Assembly (NCBI GenBank): GCA_039545355.1
Contig: BCJJ01000024.1
Location: 558,001 to 622,000, forward strand
Source of the DNA: Trichosporon coremiiforme
Lineage: Eukaryota; Basidiomycota; Tremellomycetes; Trichosporonales; Trichosporonaceae
DNA: 64,000 bases
Direction of reading: 5' to 3'
The stretch's first letter is position 1, and each line of letters begins with the position of its first letter. The notes beneath the pieces are model-generated. The model saw only the letters and a list, made by a program, of their open reading frames with translations, was not told where the DNA came from and made no database searches. The translations under genes were made by a program, and so were the position numbers. Of this stretch, positions 33,093 through 45,314 are shown in pieces.

Positions 33093-36000
33093 TCATGCAA
33101 TGCGGCCCAAACGCGCCCACCTCTCTGCCAAGTGCTCGAATCCACCTAGCTTGTGGGTTCCCACCAGCTGAAGAACCTCGAGGTGCATCTGGTTGAGGCC
33201 GTTAACGATCTGCACCAGGCACACGAGGGCAGTCGCGAAGATGGCGAACTGCTCGTCGCGGATGGTGTTCCAGTTGATGAAGGGCGAGATGATGTCGACG
33301 AGGCGATTCTCGGCATCCGACAAGGTGCCCTCCTCAGAGCCTCCAATCTCCTTGTCGCCTCCACCCACGGTCTGCGAGCTCTGGTTGCTAGAGCTCTCAT
33401 CCTTGAATTGCCCATCCTGGCTTCGCGACTCCTGCGCGACAAGCATCCGTGAAGTCGACGACTTGCGGTGGTAGATAAGGCGCTCGAAGATCGGAACAAT
33501 CGGTGGGAGTGGGGTGCCGTTCCTCAACGAATGGCGCAGGAGCGCAAAGAGGGAGAAGCAATCGGCGATGAACATGGGTTCCATGATGCCGCCCAGATTG
33601 GTGAGGAATCGGCAGTACTTCTCGTCCATCTTGGCGTACGCTCCCGACAGCACAGCACCAGCAGCCAGAATCATCTTCTGCGTGTGGACCATCTTGATGT
33701 AATGCGATTTTGGCCAGGGGCCAGTCATGCTCGGCTCAAACTTAGCGCTCGAGATGCGGGACTCGATGCCCTGCAGACGCATGAAGATCTTAAAGAAGTG
33801 GTGGCGGTAGCGCTCTCGGCGCTGCTTAACATCGTCTTCTGCGTCCTCATCGCCCCTCCCGGTCTCAAATGCCGTGACCTCGAGCGCGTACAGCTCACCC
33901 AGAGACGCGATGTTCTTGGAGATACCCTGGCGCACGAGGACCTTGGCACTGGTGGGTTTCGGAATCAGAGATATAATGATTCCACCAGCGAATCCTATAA
34001 GTACCAGCAGAGCTCGACGGCCTGCTAAGGACGCGCCGGCACCTTGGTTCGCAGATGTTGGTATCTTGTTGTCGTCCCACGAGTAGCCGACCAGGAAGGA
34101 GATCGTTACGCAGAACATGAGCCAGAAGCCGAGCAGGCTCATGGGGCAGCAGGTGCGTACAAACAGCCAAGGCGCGAGGAGACACATCGTAGCCGCCACT
34201 ACACCATAAGGATTGCCAGAAGCGTTGCCGGGCGCGCCAATGTACCAGGCAACCATTCCCACAACTACGCCAAGAGCAGTGCCACCCATGCGGGTGACGA
34301 AGTTTGCAACCTGCTCGCCAGCTGTCACGCCGAGACCGCACTGCGCCATGATCAACGCCCACACACCTCGGTGGATGTAAAAGAAGGCCGCGCTGGTCTT
34401 GCAAACGGAGGGAATCCACAAGGCGATGCTGATGAAGGCGTAACGAAGGGCAAAGATACCATTACTCGAGGACAGGACCTTGACGACCCGGACGATGGCG
34501 GCGTTGACGTGCTGAAAGATGTTCACTGGCTTGCGGGCATCCGGGTCCTTCGCATATTTGCGGCGGATCTTCTTGTCGCGTTTGACACTCTTCTTGAACT
34601 CCTTCTCATCATCGGCGAACACACCCAGACTGCCTCCCGTATCAACCGACTGATGGTTGTCCTCGAGAGGGTCGTGGACGCTAAAATCAAAAGCATCCTC
34701 GCCAGTGTCCTCATCCTTTGCGCTGCTCCAGAGCGTCGAGATGAAGGGTTTCCTGCCCGGGTACTGAAGGACGTTATCGGGGTGCGTCGCCTCGATACCG
34801 ATCAAGAGCTTTGTCCAATCAACTAGTGTCGTGCAGAACTGCACCAACGTGGTTGTGAAGACGAACATCTGGAACAGCGGGCGCATGTCGGTCGCGAGGT
34901 GGGGCGCAACCGAAGTCTTCAGCTTACCATCGGCATCGAAGAGACCGCGGTACCCATCAAGAATCTGTAGCTGCTTGCTCTGTTTGAAGTTGAGCAGGGC
35001 ATCCTCAAGTGCGTGGAGGGCTGCAGAGCGACTTTCGATGCCTGGGAAGTCCTTCGGGAGCTTCGAATAACGGTGGAAGTTGACCTTTTCCAGCCACTCG
35101 ATTTCGCCCAACATCACGATCTCGGCAACCTGGCGCAGCTCTTGCGACAACGAGGCCACCTGAGGCATGAGGTCGTCCAGGGTCATGCCGCCAGCCTTCC
35201 TGCGAGCCTCTATCAGATCGATCTCCTCCTTAACGCGCAAGGTTGCGACTGGGTGCGGATGAGACTTCCATTCGGCCCAGTTCTTGTACCGCCCTTCGAT
35301 CATCATCGCGAACGAGCCCAACGCGAATGCTCGCGAGCCCAGCTCTCGTCCCGCCCTCAGGATAGACTGCATATCCTTGGGCCCGATACGGCCGTAGCTG
35401 ATTTCGAGTGGCAGCATCCTGCCCTCCGAAATGACGATCGCGCTCGCGGCGGTGGAGGCATCTCGCGAGGTCGCAATCCTCTTCGCAAGCCTCTCCCATT
35501 CGTCGCGGTCCTGGATCTTCGTGTGAATGACGTCGTTCTGAATCGCCAAGAGGTTGTAGATGTTCTTCAACTGCTCCCTGATGTGCAGCTTCAAGACGTG
35601 GTGGCTCAGCGTCTCGGGGAAGATGAGCACTGTTGATACCAGCCCTACCGCCATGTAAGCCGCCGCAGGCTTGATGAGAACGGTCTATCATCAGTCGTAT
35701 TCAACTGGACGACTCACAGCAAGCATGAAGTAGTTCTTTGGGATCAGCGGCCCAATTGTCAACATGACTGGGGTTAACAAGAATCGCCGCATGGCCACTC
35801 ACTGTCCATGATGATCGTCGCGAACACGACAAGGAAAACTCTAAGCCGTCAGCGATTTCTGATCATCGTCCGTCACCCACAACTTCGGCTTAGTCGCACG
35901 GATCCAGCCCAACCCATAAGCGCCGATGAACACAAAGGCGCCGTACACCGCCGAAGCGCGCGGGTCGAGGAATGCAGCATGGAACGCTTCGCCCTTAACT

Positions 36001-36750
36001 GTAAATCAGCGAGAGCCCCCAGCGCCACTCACCAATCTGCGAGATGTCCTCGTCCTCCTGATGCCCCGACAGAACGCCTCCAAGCTGCTTGCGCAGGAGG
36101 TTGGGATCGCGCACGCTATTGGCGGCCGCCATCGCGGCGCAACCCCACGCCCAACCGAGCAGCATGCCGACGCCGACAGTGCACTGAGCTAGAAAGAAGA
36201 TCGTCGTCGTCATGTTTGGTGTGATCATCTGAGAACACAGGAAGCCGAAGAAGCTTCCTCCCGCGAACACGGTTGCAGCTACTTGTCAGCACATCTCCGC
36301 CCCATTCAACCTACTTTTCTTCGCGACCATGATGATCATCATTGCGAGGGCCGCGACCATGGAGCGGAACCAGTTCTTCCATGCGCGGCTTGTCGTTATG
36401 GCCTCTTGCAGCCAGTCGGGGAAGAGCTCCAACACACGGCCGAACCATGTACCACGGCGTGCAGGGGGTTGGTTCTCACCAGCGGTGGCCCTCTTGAAGC
36501 CTTGCGGCGTGGGGTTCCGCGGCGTCGAAGTCGTGGTGCCATTCGCGTTCGAGGGCCCGCCATTGAGCTCTTCGCCAAGCTCATTCGACACCTGCACGAA
36601 CTCGGGGGCCGAGACGGAGCGCGCAGAGTGGAAGGATGTTCGTTCGGAGTCAGGTGTTTCCGGGGGCGCTCGTTGCGTCTGGGCCACGCCCGCATTCGCG
36701 TAGTTGTTTGTGTGCGCCGCGCGCGTGTTATCCGCAGCCGTTGAGGGCAT
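33093..36750 (-). CDS. FUSC/BRE4-like multispanning membrane protein (DUF2421/DUF2422 type)
   Basis: Six exons (complement of 33093..35684, 35718..35767, 35803..35840, 35881..35998, 36033..36278, 36315..36750) give 1,159 residues, near the size of yeast Bre4. Two clusters of membrane segments are visible. The first follows residue ~130 (MVAALAMMIIMV, FAGGSFFGFLCSQM, TVGVGMLLGWAWGCAA, VYGAFVFIGAYGLG, VFLVVFATIIMDIM). The second is in the large exon (YAFISIALWIPSV, GGTALGVVVGMVAWYIG, WLMFCVTISFLVGYSW, RALLVLIGFAGGIIISLI). This matches the aromatic-acid-exporter-like fungal FUSC family. Substrate and compartment are unknown; brefeldin sensitivity links the yeast relative to the secretory pathway. 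Five introns of 33-40 nt break the first membrane cluster. Confidence 0.88.
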
Positions 36751-37342
36751 GATAACAAGCTCGTGACGGCCGAGTGACGACGGTGGCGTGCGAGGCGTCG
36801 AGTTTAGCGGATGATAAAGGCGATAAGCAGGAATGCAACATCCGACGGCGAGTTTTCATCGCAATACTGTCTGCATCACTTGATGCGGATCGCTGTTTTC
36901 AGCGGGCCCAGAAAGACGTCGGTCCTCGCGCGTACCGAGGTGCAAACGACCAGCGACCGCGTGCATCACCAGGGACGTAGTCGGCATCCACCCAGGAGCC
37001 ATGCCCGTCACCCCGTCGCTCAGTGACCGATGCTCCCAAACCTGTCGGGACATCCGAACTATGCCCCCTGCTCCTGCCGCGGTCATTCGCTCCAGCGGGC
37101 ACTCCGCTCCTGGAACCAAGGAACATGACGTCCTTAACCTCGGTCATTGGATTCGAGCCTTTCAGTTGAGGACAGTCCGGACTCCGTCCCGCCCCGCCTG
37201 CCTCGTCTCGATCACGGCACCGTGCACGTGACCTTTCCACGTGGGCCGTTCAGGACGGACAATGGACGACCTCCACTCGCCCTCCACTTCTGACAAGCTC
37301 GAGGGAAGTCGATGTTGTGACTGCTCAACTCACTCAGACATC
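36751..37342. promoter_or_regulatory. Divergent promoter region, FUSC and Med27-like genes, with paired E-boxes
   Basis: About 590 bp. Two CACGTG boxes lie at 37,225-37,230 (within GCACGTGACC) and 37,238-37,243 (within CCACGTGGG), 13 bp apart. They sit 118 bp upstream of the preferred Med27-like start and only about 20-40 bp upstream of an alternative in-frame ATG at 37,262. This favours the downstream start. Confidence 0.6.
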
Positions 37343-38591
37343 ATGGCGGCAGCAACGGGAGCGCCAGATAACTCGACGGCGGAGCAGACGCAACAGGCGC
37401 CGCAAGCTGAGCACATCATGCGCCTGCCGCCGCTGCCGAATCCGCTCTCGCAGCGGGGTCCTGCTGCGTTCGCGCAGGCAGGCCAGGCCATGAACGCTCT
37501 CCACATGCTCAGTGCAGGCGCGGCGAACGGAACCGTCGGTGAGGATCTCTCCCATATCTTGGCGTTCTTTAACTAGCGACGAGATTCCGCCGCCTCGAAT
37601 CCTTAAGCTGACAACAGACTACCCGTATCCCACGAACACCTCATACCCCGTCCCACCGCTGCCGCCCATCCCGGTCCCATTGGGCGTGAAGCGGTACCGC
37701 CCTCAGCCGTCCAAGACCATCCTGCCTGACCTCTCGCCGCCAGTTCCTCCCTCGTCGCCTCTGTATGGCATCGAAGACGCGGACGAGGCCATCGCCGCGC
37801 ACAACAAGGCGTACCCCCAGTTCGTTGCGCGATACGAGTTCAAGGGTTCGACGCTGCTCGTCCGCATCGGAGGTGGAGGATGGATCCGTGTCTTCCTCAG
37901 TGGTAGCGATGTGCTGGGAGTCCGGTTCCTGCCAGCTAGGAGCTCTAGTGTGAGTCAGGCTGTGGGTGGTCGTGTTTCCCGGCCCTATCTTTCATCGAGG
38001 GAAGGACAGGTCTAATGTGCACTACTTCAGCTGCAGAACCTGATCAGAAGCTGATTCCAGGTGCCCCCCGTTCACGCTCTCCCGCCCTCTGGCCCCTCCG
38101 TACAGATCACGGAGCTGTTCAACTCTCTGCACATGAACATTCCCCAGATTCTCCTCCGTATCCCAGCCTTGTTCAAGCTGCTTTACGAGCCGTGCCACTA
38201 CTGCCATCGCCGCCTGAGCGAGATCGACGGATACCCGCTTGGTCGCATCGGATGGCTGCCGTACCCGCCGAAACCGACTGCGCCCGAGCCTGCTGACAAG
38301 AAGCCGAGCGATGGTGACAAAGCGGACGAGCCTAAGAAGGATGGCGAGGGAGAAAAGGACGGAGAGAAGACGGAGGCCAATGGCGAGAAGAAGGATGAGG
38401 AGAAGAAGGACGGGGGAGACGTGAGCATGACGGACGGGGAGAAGAAGGACGAAGCGGAGAAGCCAGAGGACGAGCCAGAGGAGAAGAAGGACGAAGACAA
38501 GAAGGAAGGCAAGATGGAGGTCGAGGACGAGAAGAAGGATGACGGTCGGTGGATTTGCTGGCATCAGTCTTGTCTCGCGCAGGTCCGCTAA
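37343..38591 (+). CDS. Probable Mediator complex subunit Med27
   Basis: Exons 37343..37538, 37618..37949 and 38061..38591 give 352 residues (379 if the in-frame ATG at 37,262 is used). The middle has a segment QFVARYEFKGSTLLVRIGG, then GGWIRVFLSGSDVLGVRF. The C-terminus has EPCHYCHRRLSEI and, about 120 residues later, RWICWHQSCLAQVR. Paired Cys ligands with a late Trp-His-Cys segment are typical of the Med27 C-terminus, which binds zinc and sits in the Mediator tail. A Lys/Glu/Asp-rich insertion of roughly 100 residues separates the ligands, unlike compact animal Med27. The intron joins were fixed by phase: 80 and 111 nt, ending CTGACAACAG and CTGATTCCAG. Gene structure is firm; the Med27 assignment is moderate. 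Confidence 0.75.
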
Positions 38592-38643
38592 TCCTTATGA
38601 TGTTGTATGAATATGCATAGTTAGACAAGGTACAGTTTTACAA

Positions 38644-40053
38644 CTACTCGGGTCTCTGGAAGCCCGGGGGAAACACTTGGCGCGCGTTGATGTTGACGCG
38701 GGCCGTGGAAATCCACTCCTTCGCCGCCCGAGCCTGGGCGGGATCGCCCTCCTGCTGGAGGAAGTGGGAGGGCAACGTGTCCTCCATAATTCGGGGGACG
38801 CCTGGGGTCAGTTCACTTCACTATATGCCTAACTTACCATGATATGCCTGGCGTCCCTTGCCGGCCATGATGAGCACATCGCCAGAGCGCAGGATGAGCG
38901 GCCGTGGGGGGTCAGCCCTCGACCCCGTGCCGAGGAGGAAGATGGCGGCATGTCCGAGTCTGCAGTCAGCTTGGTCCAGACCAGAGATAGCTCACGAGAC
39001 AGAAACAAGGGGGCGGCTGGGGTCGAGCTCGCTCCGGTCAACATGCGCCATGAGCGTGTCGTTCATCTGGTAAAAGTTGACGATACCCGTATCGGGTTCT
39101 GCCGTCAGCTGACGAGAACGGTCCGGTAGCTCACCATAATCCTCGTCCCAGGAACGATGAAACGACTCGTTCGGAAACACGGCCGTCCATGGCGTATTCC
39201 TTACGACCTTGCGACAGAGCTCGGCCAGCGGGGCGGGGAAAGGAATGGGCGTGTCGGTCGAGAAGTCGTAGCTCTTCGTGGACCACTGGTACACCCACCC
39301 GAGGTTCGCCCACCGCACTTCCTTCACGAGCTGGGTCACCGTCTTCCACCCCACCTTTAGGGACGGCACGTCCCCCGTCCACGTCGCGTTGCGCCGCTTC
39401 ACCTCGTCATACCCGATCTGCGACGCGGGGGCTGTCTCTATCAGCTCCCGGCGGGTACGCTTCGTCTCGGCCTCGAGCCTCTGCTTCTCCTCGGCGGCGA
39501 GATCTAAGTGCTTCGGAGGCACGGGCGTCTCGGGCGCTGTCGCATAGAGCTCGAACAGGTTGGGCGGCCGGGCAAAGTGCGTATCGAGCGACAACGGGTT
39601 GGGTGGGCGGGTGTACTCGAACAGCGCCGATTCGAGGAGCTCCAGCTGCTGCGCGGCGTCGAGATAGTTTGGGATCAGCACGCAGCCTGATGTCAGCTAC
39701 GTCAATCCGTTTCAGAGCTCACCTTCAGCTACGAGGTAGCCTGTCCGCCCGTCGGCGAGCTGGAGCGTCAGCACGCCATCCAGGTCCAAGATGGGACGCT
39801 CGCCGCGCTCGCCGACAGCGCGCTCCTTGCCCTTCCTCTGCCGCCGCTGCGGTGTCGGTTCGGTGTACTCTGCGCCCCACCAGCCGGCCTGCCAGACTGG
39901 ATCGGCCCTCTGGTCAGATGGGCCAGAGAGGTCGAGCACCGCCTGGGAGTACTCGGGCAAGTTCCGGAGTGCCGGGAGCGCATTCGTCGTGCGATTCTTG
40001 AAGTGCTTCTCCGCGAGCCGGAAGGCGGGGTGCGTGCCTTCAGCAGACACCAT
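38644..40053 (-). CDS. ALKBH1-like 2-oxoglutarate/Fe(II) dioxygenase
   Basis: Exons (complement) 38644..38801, 38838..38959, 38996..39098, 39135..39686 and 39723..40053 give 421 residues. The AlkB core is clear: NFYQMNDTLMAHVDRSELD supplies the metal ligands His313 and Asp315, AYHGVPRI supplies His369, and RVNINAR supplies Arg404 and Arg410, which bind 2-oxoglutarate. The order and spacing and the LGHAAIFLLG strand resemble ALKBH1, which demethylates tRNA and DNA in nucleus and mitochondria. The N-terminus (residues 1-110) is extended compared with human ALKBH1 and is basic around RRQRKGKERA. All four introns are exactly 36 nt and end in CTGAC plus 3-5 nt. It is convergent with the Med27-like gene, with 52 bp between stops. 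Confidence 0.9.
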
Positions 40054-40712
40054 GACACGTTACGGAGTTGGGTGGCGAGTAATCGTGGAAGCGGGATTGA
40101 CAGTGGAGTAAGGGGGATAGCGTATGCACAGAATGAGTCGGACTGAAGGTAGGGGATCAGAAAACGGAGGACTGGAGAAGAGGGAGGTGACGATAGTTTG
40201 TGTGGTTCCGAAATTTCCGACTCGGCGCGGTTACTAAAGTCTCGGCGACTAGCGACCCGGGTACGGTGTCATGCGGCGCGTCGACGCGTCCGCAGTGAAC
40301 TTTGCTCCATGGTGGCATAGTACCCGTACGGAGGGCGACCAAGATGCATCCAAACATTTGCAGACCGGTCCGAGCATCGTGGGCACAGGAGCGGGTCCCA
40401 GCGCTAGCGCCCGCCGCACCCCGCGGACTCTTCGCCACAGTCCGTGGCACTCTTCGAGCGCCGACCCCGTCGTCCACGATCGTCCACAACTGTCCATATC
40501 TCCCGTCCCCCTGCATGCAACAATTCAGAAATTACACGGAAACAATGCTGAGACCCAGGCGAGTCAGGAAATGCGGCCAGATAGCCCCGGAGGCTGCTCC
40601 TTCACGTCATAAAACAACATAGCCTAATAGCATCGATATTATCTTCTACGAGCTGCGCCAGTATTTTACGAGCGTCCCCTGCTCTGCAAAGCATCCAGAA
40701 ACGACGAGGAAC
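40054..40712. other. Intergenic region between ALKBH1-like gene and TCTP
   Basis: About 660 bp between the ALKBH1-like start and the TCTP stop, both genes on the minus strand. It should hold the ALKBH1-like promoter and the TCTP 3' UTR. Nothing else is supported. Confidence 0.5.
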
Positions 40713-41498
40713 TTAGATCTTAGTAGTCTTGAGGCCGTCCTTCCAGAAAGTGAACTGTACCCCATCAGCAATACGTTCATCGACGAAAGAAGAAGATGTA
40801 GAAGACGGAAGAGGGGGTGGACGACTGGTGGATGGGTGGAAAGGTGGTGTGGCGGGGAAGTGTGGTGGAGGTGTCATTTTGGGTGTGTACTCACGTAGGG
40901 GGTGGTGCCGTCCTCACGGTAGTTGAGGAGAGCGACCATGCCGTCGGGGTTCATGGACTCGCCGACGTAGAACTCGTAGTCCTTGAAGTTACCAATGATC
41001 TTCTTGGCGAAGGCCTGGGCACCCTTCTCGAAGGCGGCGACGCGCTCGGGGTTCTTCTCCTCGAGGTGAGCCTTGACAGCCTTCATGTAGCCCTTAAGGT
41101 AGGCGAGGTACGACTGCGATGTTAGCTCAAGAACTGGTGCTGGATAGCTGGGAGGTCCAAGGCCCGAGGGTATACATCAAATGCCCCCACTTGCCCAAGA
41201 TCCGGCTGCCTCACGCACCTTCTTGTCGAACGAAGAGGGCTGGAGACGCATGGAGTGGACAACGTTGTTGACCTGCTCGGCACCGTCGGCCATGGCCTCC
41301 TCAGCCTCCTCGGCGGAGGGGTTGGCACCAATGTCAACGTCACCGTCCTTGACGAGGATCATGGTGCAGTCGACCTCGAAGGCGATGTCATCAACCTCCT
41401 TGCTGCGCTGTCAGCGGAAATCTGGCTGTGCATGCTTACATGTCGAAAGCGTCCGAGAGCATCTCGTCGCCGGTGACAATGTCCTCGTAGATGAGCAT
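40713..41498 (-). CDS. TMA19: Translationally controlled tumour protein homologue
   Basis: Exons (complement) 40713..40754, 40895..41113, 41219..41402 and 41440..41498 give 167 residues, the standard TCTP length. Recognisable segments are MLIYEDIVTGDEMLSDAFD at the start, KEVDDIAFEVDC, NPSAEEAEE, the basic segment SYLAYLKGYMKAVKAHLEE, FYVGESMNPDGMVALLNYRE and the terminal FTFWKDGLKTTKI. TCTP/Tma19 is an abundant ribosome-associated protein involved in growth and stress responses. It is divergent from CSE1, sharing a promoter region with two E-boxes. High expression is expected from family knowledge. Confidence 0.97.
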
Positions 41499-41926
41499 GG
41501 TGCTTTTGTTGTTTTTGGGGGGATAGGTGGGAAGGTGTAGAGAGAGGACAAAGAATGCCAGCAAACGTTTTGCTCCTACTTTTCTGGCTGGCTGGCGGGT
41601 GCTGGCGGGGGCCCTGCCTGCGTACGGATCATCTCACCGTGCATCCCATTCAGGGCAAAATTACCACTGCGGGTGCAATTTTTTCAACATTCATCCCGCA
41701 CACTACCGGAGGGCCTCGCCAGCGATCTCCACGTGGCCAAAATCACGTGACTCCGCAGAGGGTATCAGGGAGGCACAAACAATCCGCTCGCACCAGCGTC
41801 ATCCCAAAGTTGGCGGAAGCTGCACCTGAGTTCTGAGGCTGAGGCTGGTTGGACGGTCAGTGTGGTGTCAACAACAGCTGATTGACTTTCCTTCTCTCCA
41901 CCACCCTCTTCCCCGCACCTTCCAAA
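41499..41926. promoter_or_regulatory. Divergent TCTP/CSE1 promoter region with paired E-boxes
   Basis: 428 bp between the two start codons. CACGTG boxes at 41,730-41,735 (within CCACGTGG) and 41,744-41,749 (within TCACGTGACT) are 14 bp apart. A C/T-rich leader precedes CSE1 at about 41,890-41,922. The same box combination occurs upstream of the Med27-like gene. Confidence 0.6.
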
Positions 41927-44900
41927 ATGCAGGCCAACCCAGAGACACTCGGCGCCGTCTCCAAGTGCCTCGCCAACACCCTCTCTCCTGACGCCGCCTC
42001 CCGCCGTGCGGCCGAGGAGCAGCTCCGGCAAGGCGAGGCGCAGGCTGGCTTCCTGCCCCTGATCCTCCAGATCGTTCGTTCCGAGGAGGCCGACATGCTC
42101 GTCCGCCAGGCCGCTGGTCTCTACTTCAAGAACACCGTTAAGCGACTTTGGGATGATGAGGAGGAGGTTCAGATCTCTGAGGCCGACAAGGCTGCCGTCA
42201 AGTCGGAGCTTGTCCCGCTCATGATCGCTCTTGGCACCCCCAAGACCCAGCGCCTGCAGGCTCAGATCGGAGAAGGTCTTTCGACTATCGCCTCGTCGGA
42301 CTTCCCTGAGAAGTGGGAGGGTCTCATTGACGTGAGTTTGGCTGATTGGGATAGTGCATACTGACCATACCAGGAGCTCGTCAACAGCTTGACTCCCGAC
42401 AACTTTGTTGTCAACAACGGTGTCCTCGCCACCGCCCACTCGATCTTCAAGCGATGGCGGTCGCAGTTCCGTTCCGACCGACTGTTCTCGGAGATCAACT
42501 ACGTTCTTGACAGGTTCTGCAAACCTCACTTTGAGCTCTTCAAGCACGTCGACTCCCTCCTTGATACCCCTGCTGGCCAGCCGTTGCCGCCAAACGCGTC
42601 CCTCCCGCTCCTCGCCCAGGCTCTCCTGCTCCTCATTCAGATCTTCCACGACCTCTCCTCGCAGGACTTGCCGCCGTTTATCGAGGACAACATGGGAGCG
42701 TTCATGGGTGACGGTGACCAGCAGGGCTGGCTGCACAAGTACCTCAGCTGGGAGCGCCCCGAGCTGAAGGGAGTAAGTTCTCGCTGCCGTGGCTTTGACT
42801 AACAAACAGGATGAGGATGACGAGGCCCCGGGACCGTTGCAGAAGATCCGCGCCTCCATTTGTGAGATTGCCGAGCTTTACGCCCAGAAGTACTCGGACG
42901 TCTTCCCGCAACTTGGCAACTTCGTCAGCGCCGTCTGGCAGATGCTCACGACCATCGGCCCCCAGACCCGTGACGACGTGGTAAGTCTCGATCACGCTCT
43001 CTTGCCCAGCTGACATCAGCTTGTCTCGCGCGCCCTTCGTTTCCTCTCCGTTGTTGTGAAGATGGGTAGCCACCGTGACATGTTTGCCTCGCCGGAGACG
43101 CTGAACGCCTTCTGCGAGAAGATTATCCTGCCGAACATGAGCATTAGGGGTGAGTGATCGGCAACGTCTTCGTCGACTGACCAGCAGAACACGAGGAGGA
43201 GATGTTTGAGGATGACCCCGCCGAGTACATCCGTCGTGACCTGGAACCGTCCGCTGAGAGCGACACCCGCCGTCAGGCTGCCACCGACTTCACCCAGGCG
43301 CTCATGGCCAACTTCGAGACCGAGGTCACGAGCATTGTCCAGGGATACATCACCACCTTCCTTGGCCAGTACGCTCAGAATCCGCAGGCCAACTGGAAGA
43401 GCAAGGACACCGCCATCTACCTCCTCACTTCCATCGCTTCCCGCGGCTCGACGGTTCAGGTAAGCTGAATACCGAAGAACATCTAGCTGACGTTCAGCGC
43501 GGAGTGACCTCTGTCAACGTCCTTGTTGATGTCGTCGACTTCTTCGGCAAGAACGTCTTCTCGGACCTCCAGGCCGCTCCTGGAACTGTCCACCCCATCC
43601 TGATCGTCGACGCCATCAAGTACCTGTACACGTTCCGCAACCAGCTCACCAAGGAGCAGCTCGTCTCTGTCCTGCCCCTTCTTGTCCAGCACCTCACGTC
43701 CGACAACGTTGTCATCTACTCATACGCCGCCATCACCATCGAGCGCATTCTCTTCATCAAGAACGAGCAGCGCCAGCCTCTCTTCACGAGCGCCGACGTC
43801 AAGCCCTTCGCCGAGAACATCCTCATGGCCGTCTTCGCCAATATCGAGCGAGGTGGCACTCCTGAGAAGATCGCTGAAAACGATTACCTCATGAAGTGCG
43901 CGATGCGTGTTATCATCACGGCCCGCCAGGAGCTCGTCCCGTCGTACGAGGCTATCCTCACCCGCCTCGTCAACATCCTCGGCGAGATCAGCAAGAACCC
44001 CTCGAACCCGCGGTTCAACCAGTACTGCTTCGAGAGCGTGTCGGCTCTGATCCGCTTCGTCTGCGAGGCTCAGCCCTCTGCCGTCAGCAACTTCGAGAAG
44101 GCGCTCTTCGGCCCGGCCGAGGTCATTCTTGCGCAGGACGTGACCGGTAAGCTCACCCTTCGCTGCAGTTAGCTGACCGCAGAATTCATCCCGTACATCT
44201 TCCAGATCCTGGCCCAGCTGCTCGAGCTGCACGCCCCGACGGACCTGCCGTCCGAGTACCAGGCTCTGCTTGCGCCGCTTCTGTCCGCGAGCCTGTGGGA
44301 GCAGCGTGGCAACATTCCTGCGCTCGCGCGGTTGTGGAAGGCGCTGCTCATGCGCGGCCCGCAACAGATTGTGCAGAACGGCCAGGTCGAGGGTCTCCTG
44401 GGTATCTTCCAACGCCTCGTCGGATCCAAGATCAACGACGTGTATGCCTTCGAGCTCCTCCAGGCCATGTACGAGTTCATCCCCATGTGAGTTGACCACT
44501 TGTAGACAGCAACTAACGTCAGCGCGACGATGCAGCCGTTCAGCCAGACCATCTTCATGCTCCTCCTGAACCGCCTGCAGTCCAAGCCGAGCACGCAGTT
44601 CACGCAGTCCTTCGTCTACTTCCTCGCCTACCTCGCCGCGATCCAGAACGTCGGCGCCAACGTTGTCATCCAGATTCTGGAGGCGATCCAGCCTGGGTGA
44701 GTCGCTGCCTTACACTGAGAGCCCGGATAGCTGACATCCAGCCTCTTCGGCAACCTGATCAACGGCGTCGTGCTCCCGAACACGCAGAAGGCGCCCGTGC
44801 GCTCGCGTCGCGTGATCGAGGTCGGCCTCACGAACCTCCTCACGTGCGACGCGATCTTCGCCGAGCCCAACGCCAAGCTCTGGCCCGCCATCTTCCTCGC

Positions 44901-45201
44901 GCTCCTCGACCTCTTCACCCTGCCCCAGGACATCACGTACTCGGACGACGTCGGCGACCTCGACCCGAGCGAGGGCTTCCAGTCCTCCTTCTCCAAGCTC
45001 GGCGCGTCCGAGAAGGTCCAGCACGACCCCGTTCCCGGCATCCCGGAGAGCCGCAAGTATGCGTCCAAGAAGATTGCCGAGGCCGCCAAGGCGCGCCCTG
45101 GTGCTCTGCCCCCGCTCATCCAGCAGGCGCAGCAGCAGGAGGAGAAGACCGTCACCGACTTTGCCAACTACATGACCTCTAACGGAGACCAGGTTGCTTA
45201 A
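41927..45201 (+). CDS. CSE1: Importin-alpha re-exporter Cse1 (CAS)
   Basis: Cse1 is the karyopherin-beta exportin that returns importin-alpha to the cytoplasm with RanGTP. Nine exons (41927..42331, 42374..42772, 42810..42980, 43020..43149, 43188..43459, 43498..44146, 44183..44486, 44523..44696, 44742..45201) give 987 residues, typical for the family. The N-terminal importin-beta-like region includes RRAAEEQLRQGE and LVRQAAGLYFKNTVKRLW. Cse1-specific segments are EEEMFEDDPAEYIRRDLE, YGQYAQNP-type residues near 43,370, and the C-terminal RKYASKKIAEAAKARPGALPP region. Introns are 36-45 nt. It is convergent with the GATA-type gene, with 113 bp between stops. Confidence 0.97.
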
Positions 45202-45314
45202 GTGACGGAACGCAGGTGACGGAGAGAGGCAAGGAGGGATCATAACGAAAGAACGACGTCTAGAAACTGCATTTTTACCTAATCCATCAGTCGTGTTACA
45301 TGCATTTATGTGGG

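Noticed and set aside
37539..37577. Short first intron of the Med27-like gene ending at CTAG (37,574)
   Set aside because: It leaves the wrong phase and a stop soon after. The CTGACAACAG acceptor at 37,617 gives GTVDYPYPTNTS in frame.
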